A stretch of DNA of 22,103 nucleotides. Origin: CAIQIA01 sp049317465. Lineage in GTDB: Bacteria > Cyanobacteriota > Cyanobacteriia > PCC-6307 > Cyanobiaceae. The stretch spans positions 1 through 22,103 of the forward strand of contig JBMOIF010000037.1 of the NCBI GenBank assembly GCA_049317465.1, written 5' to 3'. The position numbers and the translations under genes were made by a program. Numbering within the stretch: the stretch's first letter is position 1; every line of letters starts with the position of its first letter. The notes below the pieces were generated by a model. It was not told the origin of the DNA. It saw only the letters and a program-made list of their open reading frames with translations, and searched no databases. Of the stretch, positions 6,961 through 14,496 are shown piece after piece.

Positions 6961-7449
6961 ATGGCCACCGCCCCGATGTTCGAGTTGATTCCCTACGAAC
7001 GGTTCCGGGATACCCCCTCGGTCCGCTTCTTCGACATCACCGTTCCCACCTCCAATGCCCGCGACCTGGTGATTCACCATGGGCCGGCGATCAGCCCCCC
7101 CGATGCCGACGATGGCAGCTGGCAGTTCTATCTGCATCCCCGCCAGGAGGACAACCTGCTGGCCCTGCACGGCGGCCGCACGTTCTACCTCGTGAACCTG
7201 GGCTGGAACTACCCCTTCCACATCGTTCGCCTCGAGACCGGCGGCGATATCCTGCGCATTCCGCCGGGCACCTTCCATCGTTCGATCTCAGATCCCGATG
7301 GTTCGGTGGTGCTCAACCAGGCCGTGCGCGACCCGGACACCAACGTGGTGCGCGAGTTCCGCGTCTACAACAGCGGCCGCATTCCCCGACTCTTCGCCGT
7401 CACCAGCCGCACCGCCCCGCTGCCCAAGCTGCACGGCTGCTGCTGGTGA
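6961..7449 (+). CDS. Small cupin-fold protein of unknown function
   Basis: A 162-residue protein with RmlC-like cupin features: YLHPRQEDNLLALHGG (residues 58-72, with His59 and His70) followed by a strand-rich core and ILRIPPGTFHRSI (98-109, with His106). The HP..ED..L...G and IPPGTxHR pattern resembles the first and second cupin motifs of sugar-epimerase-type or sensory cupins. A metal centre or small-ligand pocket is plausible, but no reaction can be assigned. The ATG at 6961 (MATAPMFEL) is used; 6976 (MFELIPYERF) is nearly as likely. No clear Shine-Dalgarno precedes either. It converges on the transglutaminase-like gene with only 22 bases between the stop codons, filled by a strong hairpin. 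Confidence 0.7.
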   Translation: MATAPMFELIPYERFRDTPSVRFFDITVPTSNARDLVIHHGPAISPPDADDGSWQFYLHPRQEDNLLALHGGRTFYLVNLGWNYPFHIVRLETGGDILRIPPGTFHRSISDPDGSVVLNQAVRDPDTNVVREFRVYNSGRIPRLFAVTSRTAPLPKLHGCCW

Positions 7450-7454
7450 GATCG

Positions 7455-7483
7455 GCCGGGGCCCCGCGGGGTCAGGCCCCGGC
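7455..7483. terminator. Hairpin between convergent genes, possible bidirectional terminator
   Basis: A perfect 9-bp inverted repeat (GCCGGGGCC / GGCCCCGGC) with an 11-base loop sits directly between the stop codons of the cupin and transglutaminase-like genes; its right arm overlaps the last codons of the latter. It has no T-run on either side, so termination is inferred from position and stem strength only. Confidence 0.5.
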
Positions 7484-8341
7484 GGGAGTCAGCTCCTCGG
7501 CGTTGATGCGCCACTCCAGAGTGCTGGTGACCCCGCCGGGACCGTGGAAGGTCCCGCTCACCGCCGCCGTCAGTTCGGGATTCGACGAACTGGCCAGGGG
7601 GATGTAGCGGTCGTTGATGGGTCCCTGGCCGCTGGGGTCAAACCCCCGCCAGCCGGCCCCGGGCAGGTACACCTCGGCCCAGGCGTGCAGGTCGTAGCGC
7701 TGCGGTCGCGGTTCCACCAGGTGATAGCCGCTCACGAATCGGGCCGGAAGGCCGATGCAGCGGCAGCATTCGATCAGCAGCACCGCCAGGTCGCGGCACG
7801 ATCCCACCCGCTCCCGCAGGGTGCGACCGGCGGGCCAGGGGGGGCCGTGGTAGCGCTGGGTGTAGTTGACCCGCTCCTGGATCATCTCGACCAGCTGCTG
7901 CAGAAACGTGAGGCACTGGTGGTCGCTGCCGATGAGCGCCTCCTGGGCCAGGGCCACCGCCGCCGGGTCGTGCTGCCCATTGGGAAGCCAGCCCTGCAGG
8001 TTGCTGAGCAGGTCGGCATTGAGCCGGCCGATGGGATACGGCAGCCGTGGACACTGCTCTTCGAGGCAGAGCTGCAGCAGCGGCGGTGGGCGGGTGATCA
8101 CCTCCGACTCCGACACGATCTCGAAGCGGTCGGTGCTGCCCACGAAGCGGGCCCTCAGGATCTGGTCGCCACCGGCGGCCAGCAGGTCGTATTGATGGCA
8201 GGGTTCCGGATTGAAGTGCAGCCTGTGGCTGATCAGCTTCTGGAAGCCGATGGTGCGCGGCATCAGGCAGAAGCGATGGGGACCCAGCTGCACCGGCTTG
8301 TCGTAGCTGTAGACGAACCGGTGACTCAGGCGGACGTGCAT
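7472..8341 (-). CDS. Transglutaminase-like cysteine protease family protein
   Basis: A 289-residue protein with the bacterial transglutaminase N-terminal beta domain (VRLSHRFVYSYDKPVQLGPH, a typical start), then the papain-like core. The catalytic triad is visible: Cys182 in GSCRDLAVLLIECCR, His219 in YDLHAWAEVYLPG, and Asp235 in GWRGFDPS. Members of this family in ATP-grasp/alpha-E operons are predicted to hydrolyse or transfer peptide bonds on isopeptide-type conjugates rather than to crosslink proteins. No signal peptide is seen, so it is probably cytoplasmic. The start overlaps the stop of the alpha-E gene by 16 bases, indicating translational coupling. It is the last gene of the three-gene operon. 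Confidence 0.9.
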   Translation of the reverse strand: MHVRLSHRFVYSYDKPVQLGPHRFCLMPRTIGFQKLISHRLHFNPEPCHQYDLLAAGGDQILRARFVGSTDRFEIVSESEVITRPPPLLQLCLEEQCPRLPYPIGRLNADLLSNLQGWLPNGQHDPAAVALAQEALIGSDHQCLTFLQQLVEMIQERVNYTQRYHGPPWPAGRTLRERVGSCRDLAVLLIECCRCIGLPARFVSGYHLVEPRPQRYDLHAWAEVYLPGAGWRGFDPSGQGPINDRYIPLASSSNPELTAAVSGTFHGPGGVTSTLEWRINAEELTPAGA

Positions 8342-9282
8342 GACGGCGCAGCAAAGTAACGGGCTTCCAGCTGCCCGTGAAGTTGGTTGAGCTGAATCTG
8401 CAGGTCGTCGATCACCTCGTGGAGGCCATTGTTGATCACATCTTCCACCCGGGCGTAGTTCCAGTGGGCGCGCAGGGGACCCAGCAGGTGACTGACGCTG
8501 TTGTGCCCCTTGTGCAGCGGCTGCTGTTCGATCTCTTCGAGAGATGTGGCCAGGCCATTGAGGCAGTAGCGCACCGACCGCGGGAAATCGGGGTCAAGCA
8601 GCAGGAACCCGGCCACGCCGCTGGGGGTGATCGGTTGCTGGGTGTGCTGCCTGTACATCTGATAGGCGCTGGCGCAGCGCAGCAGGGCGATCCACTGCAG
8701 TTCGTCGATGGCCCCGCCGACTGCTTCAGCGCTGGGCAGCAGCAGAAAGTACTTCACATCGAGGATGCGGGCGGTCTTGTCGGCCCGCTCGAGCAGACGG
8801 CCCAGGTTGGCGAACTGCCAGCTCAGGTCGCGACGCATGGTCGAATCGGCGATGCCGTAGAGCTGCTGGCAGCCCCGGCGCACCTGCTGCAGCTGCCCAG
8901 GCAGTGCCTCCTTCCAGAAGGGCTCCCCAGGCTGCAGGTCGAGGAACAGGGCGTTGAGATCCTCGAAGAATTCGTTGGGGATCACCTCCCGGATCTGGCG
9001 CGCGTTCTCCCGGGCGATGGCGATGCAGTTGCGGATCGCGTTGGGGTTGTCTTTCTGGGCCAGCAGGAACTGCACCACCTGTTGGGGCTGCCCTTCGGGA
9101 TGCAGGCTTTCGAACAGGCTGCGGTCGGCGCAGGCATCGATGAGCGGCAGCCACACCGAAGGGGCGTCGTTGGCCATGTCGAGGGCCACCGACTGGCTCA
9201 CCTCCAGAAAGCGTGCCAGGTTCTCGGCCCGTTCCACGTACCGGAAGATCCAGTAGAGCTGTTCGGCTACGCGGCTGAGCAT
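8326..9282 (-). CDS. Alpha-E domain protein
   Basis: A 318-residue, almost entirely alpha-helical protein with the characteristic start MLSRVAEQLYWIFRYVERAE, then a region with LLERADKTARILDVKYFLLLP and a late helix-rich tail. This is the alpha-E (DUF403) family, a partner of circularly permuted ATP-grasp enzymes and transglutaminases in many bacteria; its biochemical role is not established. The ATG at 9282 is chosen because it matches the invariant family N-terminus. It lies within the last codons of the ATP-grasp gene (16-base overlap), and the gene's end overlaps the transglutaminase start by 16 bases. The equal overlaps suggest tight co-translation of the set. Confidence 0.92.
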   Translation of the reverse strand: MLSRVAEQLYWIFRYVERAENLARFLEVSQSVALDMANDAPSVWLPLIDACADRSLFESLHPEGQPQQVVQFLLAQKDNPNAIRNCIAIARENARQIREVIPNEFFEDLNALFLDLQPGEPFWKEALPGQLQQVRRGCQQLYGIADSTMRRDLSWQFANLGRLLERADKTARILDVKYFLLLPSAEAVGGAIDELQWIALLRCASAYQMYRQHTQQPITPSGVAGFLLLDPDFPRSVRYCLNGLATSLEEIEQQPLHKGHNSVSHLLGPLRAHWNYARVEDVINNGLHEVIDDLQIQLNQLHGQLEARYFAAPSCTSA

Positions 9283-10706
9283 GAGACCACCCACGTGTCC
9301 TTGCTGCCACCGCCCTGGGATGAGTTCACCACCAGGGAACCCCGCTTGAGGGCCACCCGGGTGAGGCCGCCGGGGGTGACCCAGGTCTCGCGGCCCCGCA
9401 GGATGTAGGGCCGCAGGTCCACATGGCACGGGTAGAGCTCACCGTCGCTGAGGGAGGGGACTGTCGACAGTTCGAGGGTGGGCTGGGCGATGTAATTGCG
9501 GGGGTTGGCCTCGATCAATCCGCGGAAGGTCTCGATCTGAGCCGCATCCGCCTGGGGGCCGATGAGCATGCCGTACCCACCGGCTTCCGACACCGCCTTG
9601 ACCACCAGCTCAGGCAGATGTTCGAGCACGTAGCGACGGTCGTCGTCTCGGGAGCAGAGGTAGGTGGCCACGTTCGGGATGATCGGTTCTTCGCCGAGGT
9701 AGTACCTGATCATCTCGGGCACGTAGGCATAGATGAGCTTGTCATCGGCAACGCCGGTGCCCGGGGCGTTGGCGATCGCCACTTCGCCCTGGGCGAAGCA
9801 GCGCATCAGTCCTTTCACCCCCAGCATCGAATCCCGGCGGAAGCAGTCGGGATCGATGAAATCATCATCGATGCGGCGGTAGATCACATCGACCCGCTCA
9901 AGGCCGACGGTGCTGCGCATCCAGACCTTGCCGCCTTCGCAGACAAGGTCGGAGCCCTCGACCAGCTGAATGCCCATCAGCCGGGCCAGGTAGCTGTGCT
10001 CGAAGTAGGCGCTGTTGTAGACCCCGGGGGTGAGCAGCACCACCCGCGGTGAGGAGGTCCATGGGGCCATCTCCTGCAGGGTCTGCAGCAGCTGCGAGGC
10101 GTAGTCATCGATCGGTGTGACCCGCTGGCTGTGGAACAGGTCGCCGAAGAGCTGTTTCATCACACGGCGGTTCTCGAGGAAGTACGCCACCCCCGACGGG
10201 CAGCGCAGGTTGTCTTCCAGCACCCGCCAGGTGCCCTCGCCGTCGCGGATCAGGTCGAGCCCCGAGATGTGGCACCAGCGGTTGAGGGGTGGCACCTGCC
10301 CGAGCATCTGCGGCCGCCATCCCTGGCTGCTGAGCACGTCCTCCCGGGGGATGACGCCATCCTGCAGGATCTTCTGGTCGCCGTAGACGTCGGCCAGAAA
10401 GCGATCAATGGCCTCGAGCCGCTGCACGAGGCCGGCATCGAGGCGCTGCCACTCATCGTGGTCGATCAGTCGCGGCAGCGGGTCGAAGGGCAGGATGCGT
10501 TCACTGGCTTCGGCCTCGCCGTTGTAGAGGCGGAACGTGGCGCCGAGGCGCTTGAGCAGCTGCTCGGCGGCGCGGTGGTTGTGGTTGAGCCGGTGGAGAC
10601 CCAGGGCCCCCAGCTGGTCCATCAGGGCCCCCATGGCCCGGCGGGGGGTGTGGCTGGGGCTCATGTATTCGTCAAACCCCGCACTGGGGGCGTAGGACTC
10701 GAACAT
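9267..10706 (-). CDS. Circularly permuted ATP-grasp protein (DUF404/DUF407)
   Basis: A 479-residue predicted ATP-dependent ligase. Family signatures are LPFDPLPRLIDHDEWQRLDAG near the N-terminus, FLADVYGDQKILQDGVIP, the LEDNLRCPSGVAYFLENRR segment, DVIYRRIDDDFIDP, VAIANAPGTGVADDK, and a C-terminal GGLTRVALKRGSLVVNSSQG. Such enzymes are predicted to form amide bonds, probably adding amino acids or small peptides to an unknown acceptor. The first ATG (10706) is used; a second at 10664 (MSPSHTPRR) is possible, since the first 14 residues are not conserved to my eye. It leads the leftward operon with alpha-E and transglutaminase-like genes. It diverges from a small gene, and two NtcA-like boxes lie in the shared gap. 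Confidence 0.92.
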   Translation of the reverse strand: MFESYAPSAGFDEYMSPSHTPRRAMGALMDQLGALGLHRLNHNHRAAEQLLKRLGATFRLYNGEAEASERILPFDPLPRLIDHDEWQRLDAGLVQRLEAIDRFLADVYGDQKILQDGVIPREDVLSSQGWRPQMLGQVPPLNRWCHISGLDLIRDGEGTWRVLEDNLRCPSGVAYFLENRRVMKQLFGDLFHSQRVTPIDDYASQLLQTLQEMAPWTSSPRVVLLTPGVYNSAYFEHSYLARLMGIQLVEGSDLVCEGGKVWMRSTVGLERVDVIYRRIDDDFIDPDCFRRDSMLGVKGLMRCFAQGEVAIANAPGTGVADDKLIYAYVPEMIRYYLGEEPIIPNVATYLCSRDDDRRYVLEHLPELVVKAVSEAGGYGMLIGPQADAAQIETFRGLIEANPRNYIAQPTLELSTVPSLSDGELYPCHVDLRPYILRGRETWVTPGGLTRVALKRGSLVVNSSQGGGSKDTWVVSCSAA

Positions 10707-10756
10707 GGGCCGCGACTCGCTGCGGGAATGGTCCTCAATCGGGGGGGCTGCTGAGT

Positions 10757-10770
10757 GTGACGTTCGTTAC
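10757..10770. promoter_or_regulatory. Near-consensus NtcA-type box upstream of the ATP-grasp operon
   Basis: GTG-N8-TAC, one base off the GTA-N8-TAC consensus, lies 50 bases before the ATP-grasp start. No TAN3T element at the right spacing was found leftward, so it may be fortuitous. Its closeness to the perfect box at 10806-10819 is the main reason to list it. Confidence 0.35.
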
Positions 10771-10805
10771 AGAATGCTCGGCTGGGCCACCGTTGCGGGC
10801 GCTGT

Positions 10806-10819
10806 GTAGTAATTGCTAC
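10806..10819. promoter_or_regulatory. NtcA-binding site upstream of a small unknown gene
   Basis: A perfect GTA-N8-TAC palindrome lies in the divergent gap between the ATP-grasp operon and the small gene at 10873. Rightward, about 25 bases on, lies TGATCT (10845-10850), a one-mismatch form of the TAN3T -10 element at nearly the standard spacing. The small gene starts 54 bases after the box. An NtcA-activated promoter for the rightward gene is the simplest reading. Confidence 0.6.
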
Positions 10820-10872
10820 GCGAAGCGGTGGGGTCCGCCGGGCATGATCTCGCCCATCCCAGGGGTGTCACC

Positions 10873-11076
10873 GTGATGGACGAAGGTGTTGACGGGGTGG
10901 CGACGGTCGCCCGATTCCAGCCTGTTCGGGTGCGTCATCGCCAGCCCGCCGGCGTCTTCGCCGAACCCCTGGTCTGCTATCAGCAGCTGCAGCAGGACCA
11001 GGGCCAGGGGGGAGGCCCCATTGCTGCCTCCAGGCTGACCCAGCTGTCGCTGACCGAGGAGATCACCTGGATCTGA
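10873..11076 (+). CDS. Small protein of unknown function (66-67 residues), probably NtcA-controlled
   Basis: I do not recognise this protein. Support for it being real: strong C/G bias at third codon positions, AGGGG (10861-10865) seven bases ahead of a GTG at 10873 and ten bases ahead of the adjacent ATG at 10876, and an NtcA box with a -10-like element upstream. The product is soluble, begins MDEGVDGVATVARFQPVRVR, has a Gln/Gly-rich middle (YQQLQQDQGQGGG) and ends LTEEITWI. No signal peptide, membrane segment or Cys cluster is present. Small NtcA-driven proteins in cyanobacteria are often regulators of nitrogen enzymes, but nothing in the sequence shows such a role. The end overlaps the opposing DUF723-like gene by 14 bases. 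Confidence 0.5.
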   Translation: MMDEGVDGVATVARFQPVRVRHRQPAGVFAEPLVCYQQLQQDQGQGGGPIAASRLTQLSLTEEITWI

Positions 11077-11290
11077 ATTGCCGGAACTGGCGCAGGCAGT
11101 AACGGCAGCCCCCCATCGTCTCGAGGTGGCGTTCGGGGGTGATGACGATCTCGGCCACCGGATGTTCGCGGCAGCGGATGCGGATCGGTGAACGAAAGCT
11201 GCGGTAAACGATGCCGCTGTAGTCGTAGCGCTCCCCGAACCGGGAGCGGGCCCTGGCCAGAAAGGTCTCGACGTCGATGCGGCTGCCCAT
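11063..11290 (-). CDS. DUF723-like small zinc-finger-type protein
   Basis: A 75-residue protein resembling the short DUF723 unit found near homing-endonuclease-like and other DNA-binding proteins: FLARARSRFGERYDYSGIVY, then a strand with IRIRCREHP, and HLETMGGCRYC at the end. Cys40, His43, Cys62 and Cys65 could coordinate one zinc ion. Function is unknown. It starts 24 bases after the ureC stop on the same strand and is probably transcribed with ureABC, though a link to urease is not implied by its sequence. It converges on the small gene at 10873 with a 14-base overlap. Confidence 0.62.
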   Translation of the reverse strand: MGSRIDVETFLARARSRFGERYDYSGIVYRSFRSPIRIRCREHPVAEIVITPERHLETMGGCRYCLRQFRQFRSR

Positions 11291-11314
11291 GGCGGTTGCG
11301 GGGGCCCGTGGGGC

Positions 11315-13033
11315 TCAGAGCAGTTGGTAGAGCTGGGCCATCGGCAGCATCGTCGCCGGCTCGCAGGTCAGCAGAGTGTCGTCGGCGAACACTTCGTAGG
11401 TCTCCGGATCCACCGAGATGCGCGGTCGAGCCGTGTTCAGGCGCATGGCCTCCTTGCCGATGTCGCGGGTGTTGACCACCGGCACACACGGTCGCCGCAG
11501 CCCCAGGCGCCGGGGCAGGTCGGCATCGAGGGCGGCCTGGGAGAGGAAGGTGAGGCAGCTGGGGGCCAGGGCCGCTCCGAAGGTGGCGAACATCGGCCGG
11601 CCATGCACCGGTCCCGGCGTCGGAATCGAGGCGTTGGCATCGCCCATCTGGGCCCAGGCGATGCTGCCGGCCTTGAGCACCAGCTGTGGTCGCACGCCGA
11701 AGAAGCCCGGCTTCCAGAGCACCAGGTCGGCCAGCTTGCCCACCTCGATGGACCCCACCTGGCCGTCGATGCCGTGGGCGATGGCCGGGTTGATGGTGAC
11801 TTTGGCGATGTAGCGCTTCAGGCGTGCGTTGTCGTGGCGCCCGCCTGCCGCCGCATCCTCGGGGAGCGGGCCACGCTGCACCTTCATCTTGTGGGCTGTC
11901 TGGAAGGTGCGGGTGATCACCTCGCCGACCCGGCCCATCGCCTGGGAATCGCTGGCGATGATGCTGAAGGCGCCCAGGTCGTGGAGGATATCCTCCGCGG
12001 CGATGGTTTCGCGGCGGATCCGGGATTCGGCGAAGGCCACATCCTCGGGAATCGCCGCATCCAGGTGGTGGCACACCATCAGCATGTCGAGGTGTTCCTC
12101 GAGGGTGTTGCGGGTGTAAGGCCGGGTGGGGTTGGTCGACGAGGGCAGCACGTTGGCCTCGCCGCAGATGCGGATGATGTCGGGGGCATGGCCGCCGCCG
12201 GCCCCTTCGGTGTGGAAGGTGTGGATGGTGCGGCCGTTGATCGCCCGGATGGTGTCCTCGACGAAACCGGCCTCATTGAGGGTGTCGGTGTGGATGCAGA
12301 CCTGCACGTCGAACCGGTCGGCCACCGACAGGCAGGCGTCGATGGCCGCCGGGGTGGTGCCCCAGTCTTCGTGCAGCTTGAGGCCGCAGGCACCGGCCAC
12401 GATCTGCTCCTCCAGGGCGGCGGCGGTGCTGGCGTTGCCCTTGCCGAAGAAGCCGAGGTTCACCGGCAGGCCCTCGGCGGCCTGCAGCATCCGGGCCAGG
12501 TGGAAGGCGCCGGGGGTGCAGGTGGTGGCGTTCGTACCGGTGGCGGGGCCGGTGCCGCCCCCCAGCAGGGTGGTGGTGCCGGCGGCCAGGGCCGTTTCCA
12601 CCTGCTGCGGACAGATGAAGTGGATGTGGGTGTCAATGGCGCCGGCGGTCAGGATGTGGCCCTCGCCGGCGATCGCCTCGGTGCCGGGGCCGATCACCAC
12701 CGTCACGTCGTCGCTGATGTCGGGGTTGCCGGCCTTGCCGATGGCACAGATGCGTCCGTCGCGCAGGCCCACGTCGGCCTTGACGATGCCCCACCAGTCG
12801 AGGATGAGGGCATTGGTGATGACGGTGTCGACGGCGCCGTCGGCCCGCGATGTCTGACCCTGGCCCATGCCGTCGCGGATCACCTTGCCACCGCCGAACT
12901 TCACCTCATCGCCGTAGCGGGTGAAGTCCTTCTCGACCTCGAGAATCAGGTCGGTGTCGGCGAGCCGCAGGCGGTCACCGGTGGTGGGTCCATAGGTCTC
13001 GGCGTAGGCCCGCCGGTCCATCGGGTAGGCCAT
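11315..13033 (-). CDS. ureC: Urease alpha (catalytic) subunit
   Basis: The 572-residue subunit carries the dinickel centre that hydrolyses urea to ammonia and carbamate. All active-site residues are present: His136 and His138 (DTHIHF), the carbamylated Lys219 (GLKLHEDWG), His248 (CIHTD), His274 (HTFH), the mobile-flap pair Cys321/His322 (VCHHLD) and Asp362 (ASDSQAMGR). Each is two residues on from the Klebsiella numbering. The ATG at 13033 shares one base with the ureB stop (TGATG), a sign of coupling. MDRRAY at 13021 is an alternative start. Full length and well conserved; it should be functional if nickel is delivered by UreDEFG. Confidence 0.98.
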   Translation of the reverse strand: MAYPMDRRAYAETYGPTTGDRLRLADTDLILEVEKDFTRYGDEVKFGGGKVIRDGMGQGQTSRADGAVDTVITNALILDWWGIVKADVGLRDGRICAIGKAGNPDISDDVTVVIGPGTEAIAGEGHILTAGAIDTHIHFICPQQVETALAAGTTTLLGGGTGPATGTNATTCTPGAFHLARMLQAAEGLPVNLGFFGKGNASTAAALEEQIVAGACGLKLHEDWGTTPAAIDACLSVADRFDVQVCIHTDTLNEAGFVEDTIRAINGRTIHTFHTEGAGGGHAPDIIRICGEANVLPSSTNPTRPYTRNTLEEHLDMLMVCHHLDAAIPEDVAFAESRIRRETIAAEDILHDLGAFSIIASDSQAMGRVGEVITRTFQTAHKMKVQRGPLPEDAAAGGRHDNARLKRYIAKVTINPAIAHGIDGQVGSIEVGKLADLVLWKPGFFGVRPQLVLKAGSIAWAQMGDANASIPTPGPVHGRPMFATFGAALAPSCLTFLSQAALDADLPRRLGLRRPCVPVVNTRDIGKEAMRLNTARPRISVDPETYEVFADDTLLTCEPATMLPMAQLYQLL

Positions 13034-13377
13034 CAGTGCACCTCCGCCGTGCTGGCGCCGCCGTCGAGGGCGCCGTTGATCTCTCCCCGGAAGCCCACCA
13101 CCCGGCGGGCACCGGTGAAGGGCACCAGCCGCACCTCGCGGGCATCGCCGGGTTCGAAGCGGATGGCGGTGCCGGCCGGAATGTCGAGGCGCTGGCCCCG
13201 GGTGGCGGACCGATCGAACACCAGCGCCCCGTTGGCCTCCATGAAATGGAAGTGGGAGCCCACCTGCACGGGGCGGTCGCCGCTGTTGGCAACGTGGACC
13301 ACCGTCACCGGCAGGCCGGCATTGAGCGTGATCGTGCCGGGCTCGGGCAGCAGTTCGCCGGGGATGGGGGGGGCCAT
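13033..13377 (-). CDS. ureB: Urease beta subunit
   Basis: The 114-residue product has the family core from MAPPIPGELLPEPGTITLN through NSGDRPVQVGSHFHFMEAN to RLVPFTGARRVVGFRGEING. It is a structural subunit of the (alpha-beta-gamma)3 urease. The ATG at 13377 matches the usual UreB N-terminus. The frame stays open to a GTG at 13407, which would add ten residues, but neither start has a clear Shine-Dalgarno. The C-terminal dozen residues after NGALDG are a low-complexity extension. The stop overlaps the ureC start by one base. Confidence 0.95.
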   Translation of the reverse strand: MAPPIPGELLPEPGTITLNAGLPVTVVHVANSGDRPVQVGSHFHFMEANGALVFDRSATRGQRLDIPAGTAIRFEPGDAREVRLVPFTGARRVVGFRGEINGALDGGASTAEVH

Positions 13378-13484
13378 GGGGAACGCGCGTGCCGCCGGGA
13401 GGGTCACGCCGAATGGAGTGTTGACTCTCGCAAATCCCCTGCCTGTGCTGCTGTTCGGCCCGAACCGGCCGGAACCCTGGGCCG

Positions 13485-13787
13485 TCAGCGGATCGGCTGG
13501 TGCAGGGTCACCAGCTTGGTGCCGTCGGGGAAGGTGGCTTCGATCTGCACCTCATCCACCAGCTCGGGCACGCCCTCCATCACCTGATCACGCCGCAGCC
13601 AGGTGCTGCCCACCTCCATCAGTTCGGCGACCGTGCGGCCATCGCGGGCCCCCTCCAGCACCTGAAAGCTGAGCCAGGCCACCGTTTCGGGATGGTTGAG
13701 CTTCAGACCCCGCTGCAGCCGCCGCTCCGCCAGCAGGGCGGCGGTCACGATCAGCAGTTTGTCCTTCTCCTGGGGCGAGAGGTGCAT
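13485..13787 (-). CDS. ureA: Urease gamma subunit
   Basis: At exactly 100 residues it is the canonical length. Features include MHLSPQEKDKLLIVTAALLAE at the start, the LKLNHPETVAW segment, GRTVAELMEVG, and VPELVDEVQIEATFPDGTKLVTLHQPI at the end, all typical of UreA. The frame extends a little upstream, but the ATG at 13787 gives the conserved N-terminus. It is followed by a 107-base gap before ureB and preceded by an 88-base gap containing a short 7-bp tandem repeat. No NtcA box was seen ahead of it, so it may depend on transcription from chrA and the thioredoxin-like gene or on an unrecognised promoter. Confidence 0.96.
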   Translation of the reverse strand: MHLSPQEKDKLLIVTAALLAERRLQRGLKLNHPETVAWLSFQVLEGARDGRTVAELMEVGSTWLRRDQVMEGVPELVDEVQIEATFPDGTKLVTLHQPIR

Positions 13788-13842
13788 GGCCGGCGGGCAT
13801 CCCGTTCCACTCAAGCAGCCCCGTCGCGGCCCGGTCCACCCT

Positions 13843-13870
13843 GGGGCCAGGGGCCAGGGTCCAGGGGCTG
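13843..13870. repeat. Short imperfect 7-bp tandem repeat upstream of ureA
   Basis: Four consecutive units (GGGGCCA, GGGGCCA, GGGTCCA, GGGGCTG) lie in the 88-base gap between the thioredoxin-like gene and ureA. It could be a simple slippage tract; no function is claimed. Confidence 0.5.
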
Positions 13871-13875
13871 GTGGC

Positions 13876-14448
13876 TCACGGTTGCCGCTCCGGGTGCCAC
13901 TTGATGTTGCAGCCGATTGACGGCAGCTGCTCGGCGGCCACCACCCCGCCCGCCAGCACAGCAGTCACGGCGGCGCGCAGGTCGCGGCCGTCGACGGGCC
14001 GATCGTTTCCGGGCCGGCTGTCGTCGAGCTGGCCGCGGTAGGCCAGCCGGTGGTCGGCATCGAACAGGTAGAGGTCGGGGGTGCAGGCGGCGCCGAAGGC
14101 CCGGGCCACCGTCTGGTCAGCGTCGTGCAGATACGGGAAGGACCAGCCGCAGGCGGCGGCCTGGGCCCGCATGCCCTCCGGACCGTCCTGGGGATGGGTC
14201 AGCACGCTGTTGCTGCCGATGGCGATGATCGCCACCCGATCGGCCAGATCGAACCCGAGCCGCGACAGCTCGGGTTCGACGTGCTTCACGAAGGGACAGT
14301 GAACGGAGATGAACAGCACCAGCACGGGCCGACCGGCCAGGGCATCGGCCTGCAGCGGCCCGCCGCAGACGGGCGTGAGACCGGCCTGCATCGCCGCCAG
14401 GGGCAGGGGGGTGCCCAGGGGCAGCATCGTTGAGGCGGTGAGGGCCAT
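13876..14448 (-). CDS. Thioredoxin-fold (redoxin/ResA-like) family protein
   Basis: A 190-residue protein of the thioredoxin-family type common in cyanobacteria, starting MALTASTMLPLGTPLPLAAM. The active-site strand is VLVLFISVHCPFVKHVEPEL, with Cys51 followed by PFV rather than a second Cys, so it is a one-Cys site. A later ACTPDLYLFDADHRLAYRGQL segment holds the cis-Pro turn, and the C-terminus has the conserved GCNIKWHP with Cys180, which could act as a resolving residue. There is no signal peptide, so a cytosolic peroxiredoxin- or thiol-type role is likely but unproven. It lies 48 bases downstream of chrA and 88 bases upstream of ureA on the same strand. Confidence 0.82.
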   Translation of the reverse strand: MALTASTMLPLGTPLPLAAMQAGLTPVCGGPLQADALAGRPVLVLFISVHCPFVKHVEPELSRLGFDLADRVAIIAIGSNSVLTHPQDGPEGMRAQAAACGWSFPYLHDADQTVARAFGAACTPDLYLFDADHRLAYRGQLDDSRPGNDRPVDGRDLRAAVTAVLAGGVVAAEQLPSIGCNIKWHPERQP

Positions 14449-14496
14449 GGATTTCAGGCGAAGCAGGGGCGTGTGGCCATCCCGGAACCGGTGCCG

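Noticed and set aside
13378..13407. GTG at 13407 as the ureB start
   Set aside because: The extra ten residues are not part of the usual UreB N-terminus and no ribosome-binding site precedes them; ATG 13377 matches the family.
11324..13672. A very long rightward open frame (782 codons) opposite ureABC
   Set aside because: It is a mirror of the high-GC codon bias of ureC, ureB and ureA; the translation is Gly/Ala/His/Gln-rich with no family motif, while the other strand encodes complete urease subunits.
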